DNA of 64,000 bases from Kappaphycus alvarezii (GCA_002205965.3 NADL03000610.1:1-64000); one strand, 5' to 3'. Positions 1 to 9,978 are shown, counted from the stretch's first letter. A program made the numbers and translations. The notes: a model not told the origin generated them from the sequence alone.

Positions 1-330
1 GCTAGATCGCTTTGATCGAGACCTTGACCACCTGGAATATAATGGTCAGCAAGAAGCGCAGAAGGTGAAGAAGAGAGGTGGAACTAGGTGGGAGGGGGTG
101 TTCCGAAGAGCTGTAACGACACTTCCTTACAGAAGCGGTGCAATCATTCCGAAGGACGGGTCTTAGTGACATCTAATGCGATACCCCTCGTTTCAAGGCC
201 GCGAGCAGGAGGGATACAGAGGCCTATACGAAGAGGGAGGACAGTTAGAACGACCATGATTGATGGGGAAGCTGTTGCCCGAAAAGGCAGAACTTCAGGC
301 TTGTTTATAACGGTTGCGTAAAGCATTTCA
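1..330 (-). pseudogene. RLE non-LTR retrotransposon fragment, cut by window edge
   Basis: On the minus strand a reading frame runs through RGIALDVTKT towards the window edge. The paralogous locus (30480 down to 29870) continues into LRNDLHRFCKEVV, then DLALDITVAH, SHYGEVCRSYDILLVP and IDIYDASGRKAF. That arrangement resembles the C-terminal restriction-like endonuclease region of RLE LINEs: an Arg/His-containing helix, then an Asp-Val/Ile-Thr-Val strand, then a Tyr...Cys...hydrophobic-Pro segment. Only the first part is inside the window here. Homology is inferred by eye from motif order and is moderate. The frame is broken by small indels, so this is a relic. Confidence 0.45.
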
Positions 331-874
331 CTTGACTTCCCGTGGCGAGTCGGACCATTTCCGTAGTTCTACGTGAGGGCATGCTTAACTATAGGATAGA
401 AAAAGGTAGCAATGCCACTGTACTGTATCCATCATACTAGGCAACGGTCATGACCGGAGGAAAGGGACCGCTCCAGTGGGAGAAAGACTGCAGTGGTACA
501 GGCTTGCGAGAAGAGAGAAGGACTACAATGTGAATTCAGTAAAGCAGGGAATACATAAAAGAAAAGGACTTCCGGATAGAAAGGAGACGGGCGCGGTCTG
601 TGTCACAAGAGGAACGAAGAATAAAATCATATTTCCAATTCTAAAATCGTATGTAATGGCGGGTTGGAGGCGCTCTACGCAGACCGGCTAGTCGAATCTC
701 TGAAGAACAAAGGTACAGGTAAGGGATGCAAAAAACTCGTTATGGGATGTAGCATTACAGTATTCACGATATGAGATTATTTGTGTAGATTAACTTCTTT
801 TGAGAAGTATAGAAGGCTTTAAAATAGGAGTTGAACATCTACAGTTTTCGATGCATTGTACGGTTTCACAATTG

Positions 875-959
875 GCTTGGCCAATATACGGTATCTACGC
901 TCCGGTACAAATTTACTGGGTACCAACCCACATGTCTACCACAGTAAAATAACCCCCCA
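875..959 (-). repeat. Short interspersed repeat, copy 1 (85 bp)
   Basis: An 85-bp unit starts gcttggccaatatacgg and is flanked by near-identical 11-mers, tttcacaattg (864-874) and tttcacagttg (960-970), which look like target-site duplications. The same unit is at 31026-31110 (the segmental duplicate) and, in opposite orientation, at 37533-37626 in an unrelated context with its own 11-bp duplication. It has no poly(A) and no clear tRNA A or B box. It behaves like a SINE or a 5'-truncated LINE end. Confidence 0.6.
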
Positions 960-2092
960 TTTCACAGTTGAACATCAAATAAGGATTGCGAAAGGAATAA
1001 TTTGGTGTGAAAGAAATTACCCAGAATCCCTTATACTAGAACGGGGTGTTGCAATTGACAGAAGTGCTCCTAGAATATACTTGTGGGAATAAGAAGTAAT
1101 GGATAAGAGCGGGGTGTTAAGGAGCAACGTGAGAATAGAAAGGAAACGTTTACTAACTATGATAATTTACTATGTAAAAGAAACGCTTCTTAGGATAAAG
1201 AGTTGAATTTCAACATCTCAAATATTTTTTCTGTACCTGAAGCTCTTTTAATTAGCCTCCCTTCTTCTTAAGAAATCCTTAACTCAGCCTATGTAAACTT
1301 TTAAGATATCGCTGAGGTCTTAAATAACGCTATCATCATCATGAAACCCTATTAAATGGAACTTTGTGGAATATACGATCTAACATTAGATTGTCTCAGT
1401 ACAAGCATCTAAAATACTCAACGAAATCTTCGCCTCCGAGATCACAGCCCGAAAATCCTGTAAACATCCTTTTTCTAACTTCTCTCCAACGTTGACCTCC
1501 GATCAGTCCTAATAAGAGATTCAGAGATTAAAGTCACTCAATCATCTCCGTCCACCACAGAAACTCTCCCATAGTTGTAAACCAAATAATAACAAGGATC
1601 CACCCCGTCCTCTTCATCTTCGGATCACTCCACACCAGCCTGTTCCGCCTCCTGTCCTTCTGTGTCCTATAACTCCTCTTCATCATACCCGACCTAGCGG
1701 TGGGCCTACTCTTAACGCGTTCCTGTTCCATCCTTCTGCGTATACCATGCTACTCAGCTGGCACATTGGCCATCAAAGGCAAGCCATTGATGGCACGGCG
1801 AGATCTGATTATTTGGCGATGGTGAAGGAGGAGGAGCTTTAACGTGTTGATAAAGGAGTAATGAAGTGAGTCAATGATCGATAGAATGGTAGATGGTGCT
1901 GGTTTTTTTTGCCTCAGAGATGTTGCTATCGCAATTTAAATTGGGTAATATCTTCGATAATTTTCACGACTTTGGTCAAAATGAAATATGCAAGGCCATG
2001 TCTCGGTAATGAAATAGCATGCATTCTACACCTGTATAAATAATTTTAGTCAACAACCGTACTAGAATCAAACCTCAAATTTAGATTCTCAA

Positions 2093-2610
2093 TCATAGAA
2101 TAAACGAAATGACGCTGTGATCAGCCTCGCAACCGGTTTGAAGTATCTCCGCAGCACCTGTGGACTTAACAGTGCTTTTGAAATTCCAAGGAGACCCTTT
2201 CAATAAATGAATGGGAACCTTCTTCCAGTTCTCCAAAGAAAATACAGGCGATATATCCAACCTGACCCCTCTCATTAATTCTTCCTGGATCAGAGGACTA
2301 AAATGCACAGTTCGAACCCGACCTTAGAGGATGGGCGTTGAAATAAAATAGTACACAAAACCTTATTGAGTCGTCCTAGGAGGGTACTTTTCATAATTTT
2401 ACCGCGAACCATAAGCAATACCCGCCTCTGTTGGAGGTAAGTGTTAGAAAATGAGCAAAATAGAATTGTGCCACTTTCAATACACCCAACAGATAAATTT
2501 AGTTGTGAGAAAGAAAATATTCGACATCTCTTAAACTGATCATTTAAGTTCTTACGGTGGACTTTAGTTAGTAGAAGTAGCTGTAATGCCTCAAGCGCCT
2601 CTCTCCGCAA
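2093..2610 (-). pseudogene. Unknown minus-strand coding-like segment, kept in both duplicates
   Basis: Two overlapping minus-strand frames (2610-2290 and 2308-2093) read as one interrupted protein with segments such as EALEALQLLLLTKVHRK, LGRLNKVLCTILFQRPSSKV and HFSPLIQEELMRGVRLDISP. The duplicate at 32268-32760 keeps the same peptide order, with the last two segments fused into one frame. That argues for former coding rather than a chance ORF. I do not recognise a domain; there is no signal peptide or zinc motif. Breaks in this copy are single-base differences from the other and may be sequencing errors. It could be a host gene fragment or part of an uncharacterised element. Confidence 0.35.
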
Positions 2611-3495
2611 AACTTCATAGACTCAATTTTATCGTGTTTAATCAGTAGATCATAAAACTGAATTTTCCAGCACCAATCACAATAGTCTCAAACTTGTACT
2701 TGGAACTGATCTGACTTGAAGGGGGTGCATTATTACGCCACGGACTCTAACAAGCATTGTATAGTCCAGAACCTAACCAGCTTACATCGAAAGCTTACCG
2801 CAAGCCTTTCGATAGAATATGCGAGTATGAAGGGAGGCTGTTTAAATCTAATTGATTGTATAAAAGTTCCACTCATCTGCTTCTATTTTGCGTTGGCATT
2901 CGCGAGACCGTATTAAGCGGACAGGAAAAAGGAAGTGAAACCATCGTTTTGTGCATTTCATCGGTCGCAAAACTTAGACCTCTCTTTGACCTCGGCTAGT
3001 TTCCAGAAATTAAGACTTCAAATCAATCCTGGCAAATGTCCAGTGAAAGATGAAACACAGATATAGAAACTGTCAAAGCCAATGGGGGTTAATTTTTCCC
3101 ATTTTTCGGCGGCATTCTTTGTCACAATCACAATCACACAATCTTTGTTGTCGTTGGTTTAATTCGTGCTTTACAAATAAAAAGAACATTGACTTTCTCA
3201 AATTTATAAATATGACTGGAGGTGGGAACGTTGGACAAAAGAACTTACTCGATCCTCTTGTTGAAGTATTCGCCCTCCCTGTTGGTAGCGTTACGTATCA
3301 AAGATGACGGGAAAACATGGGCATGCTTTGAAGATAATTTTTTGTTCTTGAACCGCTTGAAATATAGTTCAGTTGCCTTCTTTTCTTGCGGCATTACCTC
3401 AAAACCGAGAAAAAAGCGCAATTCACTCACGTTCAGCCTATTTTTAACTGCATGTGTGATAGAAAGTTTTTGCCAATAGGGTCGGTCAATTCAAT
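2611..3495. other. No gene recognised; unique part of duplicated block
   Basis: AT-rich sequence shared with 32760-33696. Small ORFs occur on both strands but none is conserved in frame between the two copies. One 65-bp piece here (from about 3105) is single copy, whereas the partner carries it twice in tandem (33242-33373). Confidence 0.5.
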
Positions 3496-3500
3496 ATCAA
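3496..3500. repeat. Target-site duplication of element A, left
   Basis: The 5-mer atcaa directly precedes the 5' LTR and is repeated directly after the 3' LTR at 10493-10497. The segmental duplicate holds it only once, at 33697-33701, in an uninterrupted context. Confidence 0.93.
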
Positions 3501-4013
3501 TGTTGTATTTCACTTCACAGACCTTACAGCTTTACACGAATTCACTGCATCTACTTACTGTAGATTCAAACCACTGGTAACCTTGCCCAGGGCTACTAGG
3601 CACTTTGCTGTCATTACACTTCCTTACAGTTCTGAACACAGCGTTTGACCCCATTGGTACACTTGGAATAGTTACGGGCGAGTTGCACACTGGGATATTA
3701 TATCATTGCTTTACCAATCAAAAGTCGCCTTGCTATCCCATGCCACCTGGACCAATGTACTTCTTACATCTTGTCAGAGTATGTCACTCTGCCGACTACA
3801 ATTCTGAAAGCGCTACTTACGATACCGTCAGGGCTGTTTTACGGGAATACCTTTGAATTCGCTACTGTTAGACTGCATTTTCCTTTAGTTTGTAGCTATC
3901 TTCAGTTCTATATAAACCCTGGTTTGGAGCGGCCGGCTTTACCCAGCCAGCCTCAACCAAAGTTTCAACCACAGTTCTACCTTGATCTGCTCGTGTGCGC
4001 TTAACACCCCACA
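3501..4013 (+). repeat. Element A 5' LTR
   Basis: 513 bp, starting tgttgtatttcacttcacag and ending cttaacaccccaca, with TG...CA termini. It matches 9979-10492 throughout. Differences are mainly short indels (for example at the sites reading tttacacgaattc here and tttacaattc in the 3' copy). It supplies promoter and transcript start in the intact element. Confidence 0.95.
3909..3916 (+). promoter_or_regulatory. TATA box of element A LTR
   Basis: TATATAAA in the context cagttctatataaaccctgg, about 100 bp before the LTR end, is where a retrotransposon TATA box is expected. The same motif is in the 3' LTR near 10388-10395. Confidence 0.6.
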
Positions 4014-4016
4014 TCG

Positions 4017-4031
4017 TGGTAGCATCGCAAG
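4017..4031 (+). other. Element A primer binding site (likely tRNA-iMet)
   Basis: Three bases after the LTR the sequence reads TGGTAGCATCGCAAG. The TGG complements the tRNA CCA end, and TGGTAGC is the start seen in many initiator-Met tRNA binding sites, so an initiator methionine tRNA primer is likely. The remaining bases cannot be checked without the host tRNA. Confidence 0.6.
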
Positions 4032-4159
4032 TAAGTTGTGCCTTATTGTGCGTTTTTCCAATCCGCCAGTTGGGATAAAATCTCTACTAGATTTATCTCA
4101 GCTGCCCGATTGCAAACAGAGACTAACATGTGTTTTTCACTCTGACCCTTACGCGGTAA

Positions 4160-4888
4160 CCCACAGTGTCGTACAACAGGAAGTCAAAGGGCCGCCCTCC
4201 ATCGCCGTCAGAGTACGACTCAGAAGACCTCGCCGACTTTCGTTCCCCGCCCACCTCGCCAATACTACCGATTGGCGAGGAAGAAGATCCCAAGACCCCG
4301 CTCTCCGTCGACTCCGAGAACCCCTCGCCTTACTCAGCCCCGAGGAGCCCAAGACACCGACGCCGACTTGCCAAGATCTTGTCTTACCCCGAGCACTTCA
4401 GGGACGCCTGCCTTTGTTACGGTCGAAGAGCCTCGCACCCCTTTTCGATCGTTTGCCCTACCCCATCGACCGGCCTTCGATCCTTACCCCCGGTCCCGAG
4501 GAAGCCGTCGCGTCCGACCGTCTCGAACCCGTCAAGGCCACCGACAAGTTCAAGGGCTCCTCCGAGAAGGCTTCAAGTACTGCCGGACGCCGCCTCTGTG
4601 TCGATCCAAAGGGTGGTAAACCATCGAATCCGCAAGGCTAGGCCCTCGAAAAGGCCGCGGATGAACAAGAACCCGAAGTCCTCTCCGTTCCATTGTCGTC
4701 ATTGTCAAGTGACCTGCTCCGGTCGCGTTCAGTACTTCGAGCACCTCCGTTCCCGTCGTCACATCCGCCGTACAAGCAAGAAGGAGTACAAGTGCAAGGA
4801 CTGCAATATTGAGTTGTTCAGTGAACAAGACCTTGTCCGCCATCAGAACGGGGCTCAGCATCGACTCACAGTCAGAGGTCACAATTAG
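4160..4888 (+). CDS. C2H2 zinc-finger ORF in the leader of element A
   Basis: An open frame of about 240 codons between the 5' LTR and gag. The first two thirds are Pro/Ser/Arg-rich and probably disordered (for example SEYDSEDLADFRSPPTSP). The C-terminus has two zinc fingers: FHCRHC...HLRSRRH and YKCKDC...RHQNGAQH. Both follow C-x2-C-x12-H-x5-H, the spacing of U1/matrin-type fingers that often bind dsRNA. The frame has no early ATG: it opens after a stop at 4157 and its first ATG is near 4661. Translation may therefore start at a non-ATG codon, after splicing (a GTAAGT donor lies near 4031 and a CAG acceptor near 4166), or only over the finger part. Base use is much more GC-rich than the rest of the element, suggesting capture from elsewhere. 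An AT-rich tail follows the stop. The function is unknown. Confidence 0.65.
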   Translation, partial: PTVSYNRKSKGRPPSPSEYDSEDLADFRSPPTSPILPIGEEEDPKTPLSVDSENPSPYSAPRSPRHRRRLAKILSYPEHFRDACLCYGRRASHPFSIVCPTPSTGLRSLPPVPRKPSRPTVSNPSRPPTSSRAPPRRLQVLPDAASVSIQRVVNHRIRKARPSKRPRMNKNPKSSPFHCRHCQVTCSGRVQYFEHLRSRRHIRRTSKKEYKCKDCNIELFSEQDLVRHQNGAQHRLTVRGHN

Positions 4889-4889
4889 T

Positions 4890-5508
4890 ATCTTTGTTTT
4901 CCATTAAAATTGCTTGTTTTTGAGTAAGAAAAAGGAAAAAAAGCAATAAGTTCATTCTCAATCGACTTCGTGTGTGTGTTGTGTTCACCCTTCCGCTGTG
5001 ATTGCAAGCTTTCCTCTGCTGCCCCCAGATCCTTGTAGTAGGACTTACAATTGTAAGTCCGTATCGCCATCAGGACCTAGACAGGACAACCACCGCAAAG
5101 CAAGAATCGGAAGAAGGGCTACTATAACGCACCTGACTGACGTCAACCCTTACGTCAAGAAGGAACTTTTTGTAAGTGCTCCTGGCGGATTTGAACCCGC
5201 ACCACCTCATCAGGAGCTGCTTACACTTAACCACTAGGTCACCAAGACCGGAATTTGAAGGTGCAAGGAGAACCAATCAGGTTATAAATCACAATTTTTT
5301 CAAAAATCATTGCTGGCATTTTGAAAAACCAGCTTCTGGAGGCTTCGCATCGTGGGTAGTTTGCCCAGGAACCATCTAGGAGACTCTCTGTTACTCCAGG
5401 TGTTACAGAAATCGTGTACACGTATCACCACGTGTACACGTGTAAGGTCGGAAACTTCTCTCAGATACCAGGCCAAATACTGTTACTGGCTTTGTGAACC
5501 TAATCGCT
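4890..5508. other. Element A untranslated leader between finger ORF and gag
   Basis: No supportable ORF. It contains the antisense tRNA-like stretch at 5177-5249, a palindromic piece around 5410-5440 (cgtgtacacg repeated in both senses) and short direct repeats. The palindrome could fold in RNA, for example as a dimerisation or packaging hairpin, but that is inference. Confidence 0.5.
5177..5249 (-). tRNA. tRNA-like sequence, degenerate, antisense in element A leader
   Basis: On the minus strand a 73-nt stretch starts GGTCTTG and ends CAGGAGC plus A. These ends form 6 of 7 acceptor pairs, including one G-T. An A-box-like TGACCTAGTGG and a B-box-like GGTTCAAATCC are at normal spacing. The T stem is only four clean pairs, the D stem is poor and no normal anticodon loop forms. 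It is therefore a tRNA pseudogene or the head of a tRNA-derived SINE rather than a working tRNA. The sense transcript of the element carries its complement. Confidence 0.4.
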
Positions 5509-6430
5509 ATGGATCAGCCGCAAGTCACCCTAGAGTCCCTTACGCAAATGGTGCTTCAGTTGCAGCAGAATCTTGAGCAGCCAATAACCAAATTGCGGCA
5601 CACAGATCAGAGCTTTCTATTGCAGCGCAAAAGGTATCCTCCTTAGAATCTGAACTCGTAAACGCCCGAAACCAGGCCAGCTCGTCAAATAATGCCCTAG
5701 TGGACAGTCAGGCTGGCCCAAAGAAAAACAAGCCAACTACATTCACTGGGAAAGGATCAATTGCTAGCTGGTGCGTTCAAATGGACAACTACCTCGGGAA
5801 ATGATGGCAATGGACCCCTACACATAGCACTCAGCTACTTGGCTGGAAATGCCCATGAATGGTGGATGGTCCACTTCAAGACAGAGAAGGGAAAGGAATA
5901 AATTCCTGGCAGTCCCTGAAGGTGCTTTGATCCAGCGTTTTGAAACTGAACAAAGAGAAGATCGCTCGAGACAAACTCGCCCGCTGGAAACAAGTCAAAG
6001 ATGTTCCTACCTTCAACGAAGACTTCAACAAAATTATACTCGACATCCCCGATATTGGAGTTAAAGACCAGATAGATCGTTACTCTCGCGGTTTAAGCCC
6101 TATATCTGGAAGGCGTTGTGCACCAAAGAATACGTCAACCTCTCCGATCTAATGAGGGCTGAGCGAGTAGAGTCGGCCTATCGGCGTTCTGGACCCGGTA
6201 ACCTACCAAAGTCTTCTGGAGGAAGAATGGAAATGGAAGCTCTTTTGCTGGAACCAGCAGTCCTGTACCAATGGAAATTGGGAACGTAGAAGTATACCGG
6301 GGTAAAAAGAAACACTCCCAATTACAGAAGCTTGACAAAGAAGAACGTGAAAGATGTATGCGCGAAGGTCTCTGTCTCAGGTGCAGACAGAAAGGACACA
6401 TGGCCAAGAACTGCCCAAAAGCCCGGAGGA
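5509..6430 (+). pseudogene. gag: Element A Gag
   Basis: Starts at ATG 5509 (MDQPQVTLESLTQMVLQLQQ). An N-terminal coiled-coil-like segment, rich in Gln and Leu, is followed by a capsid region (with SIASWCVQMDNYLG and LAGNAHEWWMVHFK) typical of Ty3 Gag. The C-terminus has one CCHC zinc knuckle, CLRCRQKGHMAKNC (6373-6414), for RNA binding. Gag packages the element RNA into cytoplasmic particles. The frame is broken at several points, first about 70 bases after the start, yet the protein similarity continues in shifted frames. The breaks are one-base events and may be sequencing errors. Confidence 0.85.
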
Positions 6431-6908
6431 ACTGATTGAAGGTCCCCAGTCAGTTCCAGTCATTGAAGAACCATTAAACCTTGTGTTAGACAAAGAAATC
6501 GAGTTATCATTGAATCAAACAAAAAGGTCCATTGTGTCCACCATCAGATCGAATGCAACGTTCATTGAAACATTCTCCCCTGCATTCGAGAGAAATCACA
6601 AGGGCCTTCTCATTGTCAAGGGTACAATTGCTGGTGGACCAGCAAAAATCCTCATAGACCCTGGTGGTGAGATCAACTTCTTGAGTGAATCGTTTTGCAA
6701 GAAACATCAAATAAAGACCCGAGATTCCAGAGAGCTTGCTGAAATGGCCAACGGTGCGGACCAGATACTTCAAGAATTGGTAAATGCTGTCATTGTACAT
6801 ATAACTGCCTATACTGAACCTCTGTACTTTGCAGTAAGCCCATTGAAGCGTTATGATGCAATTCTTGGGAAAGAATGGTGCGCCTCGCATGGGGCAAAAA
6901 TTTGTTAA
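6431..6908 (+). CDS. pol: Element A aspartic protease region
   Basis: Part of a continuous 184-codon frame that begins in the gag tail (6354). The catalytic loop reads ILIDPGGEINFLSE (Asp codon 6657-6659). Retroviral-type proteases usually have Asp-Ser/Thr-Gly-Ala; here the order is Asp-Pro-Gly-Gly. The flap and the second hydrophobic motif follow (YDAILGKEW near 6850). The enzyme would cleave the Gag-Pol precursor. The Ser to Pro change needs one base and may reflect decay or an error. A stop at 6906 separates it from RT. Confidence 0.75.
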
Positions 6909-7059
6909 TAATGAGGTGAAAATCGAACATAAGGGAAATTCATTCATATTTATTGCTGATGATGCCGTAGTGAGTCCTTTTGTATCTTTCAATACCATAG
7001 TTAGTGATTTCGATGAGAAAAAAAGTTATTTGCAGTTTTACTTAGACCGTTACATCTAG

Positions 7060-7760
7060 TGAAACAAGAGCACCAGTATACCCTCGAGACATACAGAAGG
7101 TTTGGAAACATTTGCTGACGTGTTTCCAGAGAAACTCCCAAGAGGTTTGCCACCGAGAAGGAAACAAGACTTTGAAATAGAATTAAAGGAAGGAGCAGAA
7201 CCACAAAGAAAGGTCTCTATAGACTTTCTGACAAAGATGTCAGAACTCCGAAAACAGTTGGACGAACTACTGAAGCTGAGTTTATAAGACCAGTAAGAGC
7301 CCCTGGGGGCTCCTATCTATTCGTGAGCAAGAAGGATGATAGTCTACGGATGTGTGTGATTACAGAGCCTTAAACCGGCTTACTGTAAAAAACAGCTATT
7401 CCCTTACCACGAATTGACGACATTTTCGACCAGCTTAAAGGAGCAAAGTTCTTCAGCAAAATTGATCTTAGATCTGGTATCACCAGATTAGACTACACGA
7501 AGATTCGATTCCATTTACCGCCTTCAGAACACGATACGGGCACTTTGAATTTCTTGTTCTGCCGTTTGGACTCACTAATGCCCAGCAACTTTCATGAACC
7601 TAATGAATGACATTTTCAAGGATCAGCTCGACTTATTTGTGATCGTCTATCTGGATGATATCTCATCTACAGTAAGACATGGAAGGATCACTTGGATCAT
7701 ATTCGAACTGTACTCGAAATCCTCAGAAAAGAAAATTGTTTGGCAAATTATCTAAATGTG
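7060..7760 (+). pseudogene. pol: Element A reverse transcriptase, palm and fingers
   Basis: Consecutive frames give FADVFPEKLPRGLPPRR (the usual start of Ty3 RT), FIRPVRAP, the motif A block [10 protein letters not shown], and motif C VIVYLDDI with YLDD at 7648-7659. Several one-base frameshifts break it between these motifs, and the region before motif C is heavily scrambled. It would copy the element RNA into DNA. Confidence 0.85.
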
Positions 7761-8547
7761 TTTCGGAGTTACAGAAGTCGAGTACCTAGGACACATCATT
7801 TCTCAAAGTGGTATTTCTGTTGATCCAAACAAGATAAGTGCAGTCATGGAATGGCCGATACCAAAGAATAAGCAACAAGTACAGTCTTTTCTTGGTTTTG
7901 TCAATTATTACCGGAGATTCATAAAAGGCTGTTCAATTCTTGCAAAACCTCTCACAGAATTGACGAAAAACGTGAATTTCCAATGGAGCCACACTCAAGA
8001 TGATGCCTTCAAAGTACTCAAGCAAACACTTTGTAGCGCACCGGTTCTCAGAAATTTCGACGCCACACTGCCTATCTACGTAACCACAGATGCATCACAG
8101 TATGCAATTGGTGCAGTGCTGGAACAGGAAGAATTAGGTTCTAAAAGGCCGGTCGCGTTTGCATCCAGGACTCTTAATGATGCGGAACAAAACTATGCGG
8201 CCCATGAAAGGGAACTTTTGGCCATTGTAGATTCCCTCAAGTGGTGGAGATCATACCTTTATGGTAATTCATTCACCATTCACTCGGACCACTATCCCCT
8301 AAGATACCTAGAAACCCAAGAAAACTTGTCCCCGAGACAAGTGAGATGGCTGGAAAGATTAGTTAATTTCGACTTCAAGATAATACCCATCTCAGGAAAA
8401 TCAAATGTAGTGGCGGACGCACTATCGAGGCAACCACAAGATGTGCCGTCACCTATCACGAAACAATTCATTACCAAGAAGTTATTACCAAGACATCCTC
8501 AGAATCCAATAACATTTCGACCATATCATTCACAAACACTGAGTTAG
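7756..8547 (+). CDS. pol: Element A RT thumb, RNase H and linker
   Basis: The longest intact pol piece, 263 codons. It starts in the RT connection (VEYLGHIISQSGISVDPNKI, then VQSFLGFVNYYRRFIKG), then RNase H with TTDASQYAIGAVLEQ (catalytic Asp codon 8089-8091), a Glu in AAHERELLAIVDSLKWW, and the HSDHYPLRYL block. It ends after VVADALSRQP, the usual close of Ty3 RNase H. The apparent start codon is internal to the polyprotein, not a real start. Confidence 0.9.
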   Translation: MCFGVTEVEYLGHIISQSGISVDPNKISAVMEWPIPKNKQQVQSFLGFVNYYRRFIKGCSILAKPLTELTKNVNFQWSHTQDDAFKVLKQTLCSAPVLRNFDATLPIYVTTDASQYAIGAVLEQEELGSKRPVAFASRTLNDAEQNYAAHERELLAIVDSLKWWRSYLYGNSFTIHSDHYPLRYLETQENLSPRQVRWLERLVNFDFKIIPISGKSNVVADALSRQPQDVPSPITKQFITKKLLPRHPQNPITFRPYHSQTLS

Positions 8548-8559
8548 TGGGGTTGGTAG

Positions 8560-9400
8560 AAGATTATGGTAGGGATGAGAACCTCAGAACCCATTACCAA
8601 GATCCTAAAGCTCCCTTTGAGCGTCGAGGGATGCTTCTACTTAAACAAGAAGATCTGTGTACCAGAAGGAAATTTCAGAGTCAAGCTCCTGCATGACTAT
8701 CATTGCACCCAACACGGGACACCTAGGAATAAGCAAAACTATCAACAGAATATCACCAAAGTTTTATTGGAAAAATTTAAGATCGGATGTAATCCGATAC
8801 ATACGTTCCTGCCAATGCCAGAGAACCAAAGCAACCAATCAGAAACCCGCAGGTCTTTTACAACCACTAGAACCACCGAAAACCAAATGGACCCACATAA
8901 CCATGGATTTCATCACACCTCTCCCAAAGTCGAGAATGGAAACAACGGCGTGTTAACAGTCGTTGACAGACTTTCTAAGATGATCAGAATAATACCAACG
9001 AAACCAAACACAGATGCTCCTGAAACAGCACTGCTGTTCAAGAATCACGTATACCGAAATCATGGATTACCAGAGAATATCATATGTGACCGAGATCCCA
9101 TCTTCATGAGCAAGTTTTGGACAAAACTTTTTGCTCTACTAGGAACAAAGATATCCCCTCCTCTGCATACCACCCACAAACTGATGGACAATCGGAGATA
9201 ATGAACAGGAAAATAGAGGAAATGATCCGTGCTTTCGTTAGCTTCGACAAATCAGATTGGGATAATTTCCTGGTAGACTTTGAAGTTGCTTACAACTCCT
9301 CTGTGAATGTCACCACAACTTTCTCACCATTTTTCCTCAATTACGGAATTCAACCACGAACAGTACCTTAGATGTTTTAGCGTCAGACAATCCAGCGGCA
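8560..9400 (+). pseudogene. pol: Element A integrase, zinc and catalytic domains
   Basis: Frames in order give the HHCC zinc domain (HLGISKTINRISPKFYW, then CQCQRTK), the first catalytic Asp in HITMDFITPLPKS, LTVVDRLSKMIRIIPTK, the second Asp in NIICDRDPIFMSKFW, and the Glu block SAYHPQTDGQSEIMNRKIEE. These are the D,D-35-E residues of retroviral integrases. At least three frameshifts split the domain. It inserts the DNA copy and made the 5-bp target duplication. Confidence 0.88.
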
Positions 9401-9968
9401 GCAGGTTTCTAAAACATATGCAAGAAGCATTAAGGAAAGCCCAGAATCAGATCCGAAAATCCAATGAGTCCACCGCAAAATATGTAAACAAGAAAAGAAG
9501 GCCGTCTACGTTCAAGATTGGTGATAAGGTTTGGCTATCAACAAAGAACTTATCACTTGAAGATGCGGCTGGATCACGCAAACTGAACCCAAAGTATTGT
9601 GGTCCCTTTGAAATAACAGAGGATATTAACGGTGTAACTTACCGTCTGCAGTTATCTCAACCGATGATCGACAGAGGAATACATAATGCGTTCCACGCTA
9701 GCCTCTTGAAACCGTTCTTTGAAGATGAATTCAACCGACAAATTCCACCACCGCCACCACTCCAATTTCAAGATGGACATGAGGAATACGAAGTTGAGTC
9801 TATACTCGCTCATAAAAAGAACGTGGAAAAAATAAATTCCTTGTCAAATGGAAAGGGTACGGAGATCATGAGAACTCGTGGCTTCCCGAATCATACCTCA
9901 AGAATTCACAAGAACTTTTGAATAAGTACAAGCAGAACCTCAAGAATCGGGGCGATTCTTCTCTGTAA
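9307..9968 (+). pseudogene. pol: Element A integrase C-terminus with chromodomain
   Basis: The GPY/F module reads FKIGDKVWLSTKNL and LNPKYCGPFEI, then HNAFHASLLKPFF. After a Pro-rich linker a chromodomain begins at about 9787 with YEVESILAHKK. It continues after a one-base frameshift with FLVKWKGYGDHENSWLPESY and ends at the stop 9966-9968. The aromatic cage positions (Tyr, Trp, and the Tyr/Trp of KWKGY...SWLP) are present. Chromodomains of this kind bind methylated histone H3 and target integration to heterochromatin. Confidence 0.9.
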
Positions 9969-9978
9969 GGGGGAGTGA
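9966..9978 (+). other. Element A polypurine tract
   Basis: taagggggagtga abuts the 3' LTR and overlaps the pol stop. Purine-rich tracts here prime plus-strand DNA synthesis. Confidence 0.75.

Larger units (their letters stand above)
1..3500. repeat. Segmental duplication copy 1, left arm
   Basis: This stretch is nearly collinear with 30155-33701 further along the window, in the same orientation. The match begins at the first base (gctagatcgctttgatcg), so the duplicated block probably extends beyond the window edge. It resumes after the Ty3 insertion at 10493. The two copies differ mostly by single-base insertions and deletions: between about 95 and 170 I count four one-base indels and no substitution. 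The block holds a truncated LINE endonuclease fragment, a short interspersed repeat, a conserved unknown minus-strand ORF and otherwise no recognisable gene. Confidence 0.93.

Noticed and set aside
3982-4641. 219-codon plus-strand frame overlapping the zinc-finger ORF
   Set aside because: It is a second frame of the same GC-rich stretch; no motif, and it crosses the LTR end and the primer site. The finger-bearing frame is better supported.
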